From Synechococcus sp. PCC 7335 (GTDB taxonomy: Bacteria > Cyanobacteriota > Cyanobacteriia > Phormidesmidales > Phormidesmidaceae), in assembly GCF_000155595.1 (NCBI RefSeq), contig NZ_DS989905.1, positions 299,850 through 363,849 on the forward strand: DNA of 64,000 bases, given 5' to 3'. This document shows, one piece after another, positions 61,587 to 64,000 of the stretch; the first letter of the stretch is position 1; each line of letters starts with the position of its first letter. The translations under genes and the position numbers were made by a program. The notes beneath the pieces were generated by a model that was not told the origin of the DNA, ran no database searches, and saw nothing but the letters and a program-made list of their open reading frames with translations.

Positions 61587-64000
61587 ATGAAACGGATGAC
61601 TTGGGTATATCGATCTTTTCTTCAAGGTATCTTGATCGGCCTATTTTTTGTTTTTTTGTTGAGCCCGAATAGCGGACAAATATTCCCTGATGGAATTGAA
61701 AGGTTCGGAATATCGTTTCGGGTTTTAGACCAGTCCATATTCGTTCTCATTTTCTCTGGTATTTTAGGCGGTTTGCTGTACACCATTGTTGTTGATGGCC
61801 TTGTCGAACTGCCCAAGTTCACTTCTCGATCGGGCGACACCTTCAAAGCCGGCCTTTTTGGCGACCTTCTAATTGGCGTCGCTGGTGCCCTCGTCTTTGA
61901 GTACCTCACTACCACATTAGTCATTACTAGCACCGGTAGTACTGCTCAAGCGATAGATGTACTTCCGGCGACTCAGCTCAAGCTAGTTGCTGCTCGGGGC
62001 ATCATCGGCGGCTATGGTGGCCGAGCCATCATGAATATGGCGCTCAAGAAATTTCTGAATAAGATTGATAAGCTTGAAATTGAAAAGAGTTCCGTCGTTG
62101 AAAAGACAGTAACCCTAGAACAAGGAGATGCTCAGCTTAAGCAACAGCTAGCTCAGGCGGAAGATGAGAAGATTACCATCCAAACCTCGACGGAAGCTCC
62201 TTCGGCGATCGCCCCTAGGAAGCCACCAGTAGATTACGACATTACCACCATTGAACAGATTTTAGAAGCCGAAGTAGATGGGGGTATTCACACTTCAAAA
62301 TGGTCTCTTGAACTCACCCAAGCGATTTACTTTGCTCTGATTAAGCTAGGTTTCTTAGACCCCTCAGACACCCTTGAAAAAGTAGCGGATGGTTGGAAGA
62401 TCTTCAAAGAGAGTATTAACCAAAACTCTCCAGATATGATTGGGACAGGCAGTGCCCAATCGCTAGTGACTGCTTTGCAGGCTTCAGAGGAATCGACCCC
62501 TCATCAACCTGTTATCTCTTCCTATGACGTTGCCGGTATTTCGGATAGCGCTATCAGCCTCATTAAAACCAGCGAAGGATTTAGATCAAAAGCCTACGCC
62601 GATCCCGGGCATGGTTGGAGCTTGACAACCATTGGGTATGGCACGACGAAGTATCCCCCAGATGGTAGCCCTGTAAAAAGAGGTGACACTATCAGTGTCG
62701 AAAAGGCCGAAAAATGCTTGAAATACCAACTCGAGCATGACTTCAAACCGGCGTTAGAAAAGATACCTACCTGGCCTCGCATGAACAGTAACCAGCAGGG
62801 AGCCCTCTATAGTTTTGCCTACAACTTAGGAAAAGGGTTTTATCAAGGCCACAACTTCGATTCAATCACTGACTTATGTGATCATCCTGATTGGTGGGAA
62901 GATGCCGCAAAGGTAAAACAGATTTTCGTACTATATAACAAATCCAATGGCAAGGTAATGCCAGGGTTGGTAACTAGGCGGCAGGCCGAAGCCGATCTGT
63001 TTTGCCAGCCAGCGCTAAGCAATAAAGGCACCGCCTTAGTTGAGAAAGATCATCAGCCGTCGCAGCTGTTGAAACATTGCTATGTCAGCGATCCCAACCC
63101 TCCTTTGAACGTACGGTCAGGGCCGGGGACAAGATTTGAGAAGGTCGATACCCTAGCCAATGACTCCCGAGTCACAGTCACCGGAGAGGATGCGGGTTGG
63201 CTCCAGATTACCCATCCGGTAAACGGATGGATCTTTGAAAAGAATACGTCCAAGTTTTTGATGAGACTGACCAGTGATGACAATCCGCCGACAAACGTTC
63301 GGTCAGGACCTGGTCAACACTTCGATGTGGTTCACAAGCTAGATAATGGCACGTCCATACGAGTAATTGATGAAAAAGAGGGTTGGCTGCAGCTAGCTGG
63401 CCCGGTAGACGGCTGGATTTCTCGTAAGCTGGTAATCTCATCTAGTCGCGGCATCAGTGCTAGTCCCGCACCGGCGTCTATGTCAGAAGCGCAAAAGTAT
63501 GAACAGTACCGCCAACTTGTTCTGGCGGTTGGCGGCAAGTTTAGAGAAAGCGCTAACCAGCGTAACTTAATTGGCTTTCGCAAGGAGACAAGCACTCGCG
63601 CTAACAGTGGTAGGGGTGAGTATGATGATCTACTGTTTATGGTTTGGAAGAGTGGTGTAGGGCAGTATCAGCTCCGTGAATACTCATTCTGCACAGAACC
63701 ATCAGGTCAGTATGAACATCGAAGCAAACTGCCACATAGAAGGCACCCCCAGGGCGTCGATGCGAATAGTGATGGCTGGAGAGATCTCGGTAGAATACCC
63801 TCTGGATATTATGAATATAGGAAATGGAGTTCGAGCCTATTTCCCAGGGCTCTGCGGGTAACGGCAGAAATCATGGCTGAACGCGATACAGATCACGATG
63901 GCATCTTCGAGCCCCATGAGCCTAGAGCAGGTGAACAACAAAGTATGTTGTTTCATGCAGGAGGTCACAACAATACGTTTAGTGCGGGATGTCAGACATT
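61587..64000 (+). CDS. Membrane-anchored GH24 lysozyme with SH3b domains and C-terminal Cys domain (3' end beyond window)
   Basis: The frame from ATG 61587 is open for 804 codons to the window end. Residues 1-120 have three hydrophobic segments, then a Glu/Lys/Gln-rich linker to about 200. A GH24 (T4-type) lysozyme domain lies at about 320-460 with catalytic Glu330 (TSEGF), Asp339 and Thr348 (TTIGYGT). Two SH3b domains at about 495-560 and 561-615 each carry NVRSGPG. The last part (about 640-804) has an EF-hand-like loop DTDHDGIFE from Asp767 and ends with H790-x3-H794-x7-C802 (GGHNNTFSAGCQ), like L,D-transpeptidase-type HxxG...GC active sites. It would cut peptidoglycan glycan strands and may also act on the peptides. 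Confidence 0.85.
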   Translation, partial: MKRMTWVYRSFLQGILIGLFFVFLLSPNSGQIFPDGIERFGISFRVLDQSIFVLIFSGILGGLLYTIVVDGLVELPKFTSRSGDTFKAGLFGDLLIGVAGALVFEYLTTTLVITSTGSTAQAIDVLPATQLKLVAARGIIGGYGGRAIMNMALKKFLNKIDKLEIEKSSVVEKTVTLEQGDAQLKQQLAQAEDEKITIQTSTEAPSAIAPRKPPVDYDITTIEQILEAEVDGGIHTSKWSLELTQAIYFALIKLGFLDPSDTLEKVADGWKIFKESINQNSPDMIGTGSAQSLVTALQASEESTPHQPVISSYDVAGISDSAISLIKTSEGFRSKAYADPGHGWSLTTIGYGTTKYPPDGSPVKRGDTISVEKAEKCLKYQLEHDFKPALEKIPTWPRMNSNQQGALYSFAYNLGKGFYQGHNFDSITDLCDHPDWWEDAAKVKQIFVLYNKSNGKVMPGLVTRRQAEADLFCQPALSNKGTALVEKDHQPSQLLKHCYVSDPNPPLNVRSGPGTRFEKVDTLANDSRVTVTGEDAGWLQITHPVNGWIFEKNTSKFLMRLTSDDNPPTNVRSGPGQHFDVVHKLDNGTSIRVIDEKEGWLQLAGPVDGWISRKLVISSSRGISASPAPASMSEAQKYEQYRQLVLAVGGKFRESANQRNLIGFRKETSTRANSGRGEYDDLLFMVWKSGVGQYQLREYSFCTEPSGQYEHRSKLPHRRHPQGVDANSDGWRDLGRIPSGYYEYRKWSSSLFPRALRVTAEIMAERDTDHDGIFEPHEPRAGEQQSMLFHAGGHNNTFSAGCQT

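Noticed and set aside
1..64000. tRNA, rRNA or CRISPR array
   Set aside because: No cloverleaf with a TTCGA-type T-arm, no rRNA segment and no regularly spaced repeat array was seen by reading; a tRNAscan or Infernal run would be needed to exclude a missed tRNA.

Overview
The window looks like chromosome of a cyanobacterium, probably a filamentous or Leptolyngbya/PCC 7335-like marine form. The evidence is the frequent GCGATCGC (HIP1) octamer on both strands, a DevC/DevA-type exporter, proteins of the mainly cyanobacterial DUF4278 and DUF4342 families, several GAF-PAS histidine kinases, and a RuBisCO small-subunit-like (SSUL) segment as found in CcmM. No rRNA, tRNA or CRISPR array was seen. Species placement is inference.

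Layout. 0-6 kb: the 3' end of devC, then devA, a glutathione S-transferase followed directly by a decayed second copy of the devA 3' end, an acetyltransferase/glycosyltransferase pair, a frameshifted P-loop kinase, and a complete IS6-family element (about 830 bp, with terminal inverted repeats) that cuts the 5' end off a small membrane-protein gene. 5.6-7.4 kb: a zinc module, with an ArsR-type metal sensor divergent from znuA and a perfect Zur-type palindrome. 7.7-13.6 kb: a spore-photoproduct-lyase-like radical SAM protein, an aldo/keto reductase, an AraC regulator and three short-chain dehydrogenases, two of them with twin-arginine leaders. 13.7-22.8 kb: a histidine kinase, a branched-chain-amino-acid-type ABC importer whose second permease and both ATPases form one polypeptide, and a cytosine-deaminase-like amidohydrolase. 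22.9-25.5 kb: an acetyltransferase, a quinone-oxidoreductase-like enzyme and a LysR regulator.

25.5-33.9 kb is a coherent polyol/sugar catabolic locus: binding protein, two permeases, ATPase and a mannitol-type dehydrogenase on the minus strand, with a fructokinase-like ROK kinase and a SorC-type regulator on the plus strand, around a divergent control region with an inverted repeat. It reads as uptake of a sugar alcohol, oxidation to a ketose, then phosphorylation. 34-42.6 kb holds another AraC regulator, a GAF-PAS-PAS kinase, a four-unit TPR exported protein, a CBS-PAS-HisKA protein lacking its ATPase domain, small DUF proteins, and a lone MrpD/NdhD-like antiporter subunit.

43-53 kb is rich in probable extracellular proteins: a 1209-residue G8/beta-helix/PKD/LamG protein, an exported protein made almost wholly of 18-residue repeats, and an 800-residue propeller/RTX calcium-binding protein, with a GAF histidine kinase among them. 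53-60.3 kb is a zone of gene decay: a relic copper P-type ATPase, an orphan FitA antitoxin, an orphan SSUL segment, a ParE-like toxin gene with a premature stop, a CBS-domain gene with a premature stop, and an IS6 relic. Embedded in it are an intact selO and a cobalamin riboswitch with no sense-strand gene behind it, facing an arsR gene. The window ends in an open reading frame (from 61587, still open at 64000) for a membrane-anchored GH24 lysozyme with two SH3b domains and a C-terminal cysteine domain resembling L,D-transpeptidase-like folds.

The strongest leads are the multidomain lysozyme, the orphan cobalamin riboswitch, the 18-residue repeat protein, the G8 protein, the orphan SSUL segment and the triple fusion transporter. 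No complete new defence or biosynthetic system was recognised.
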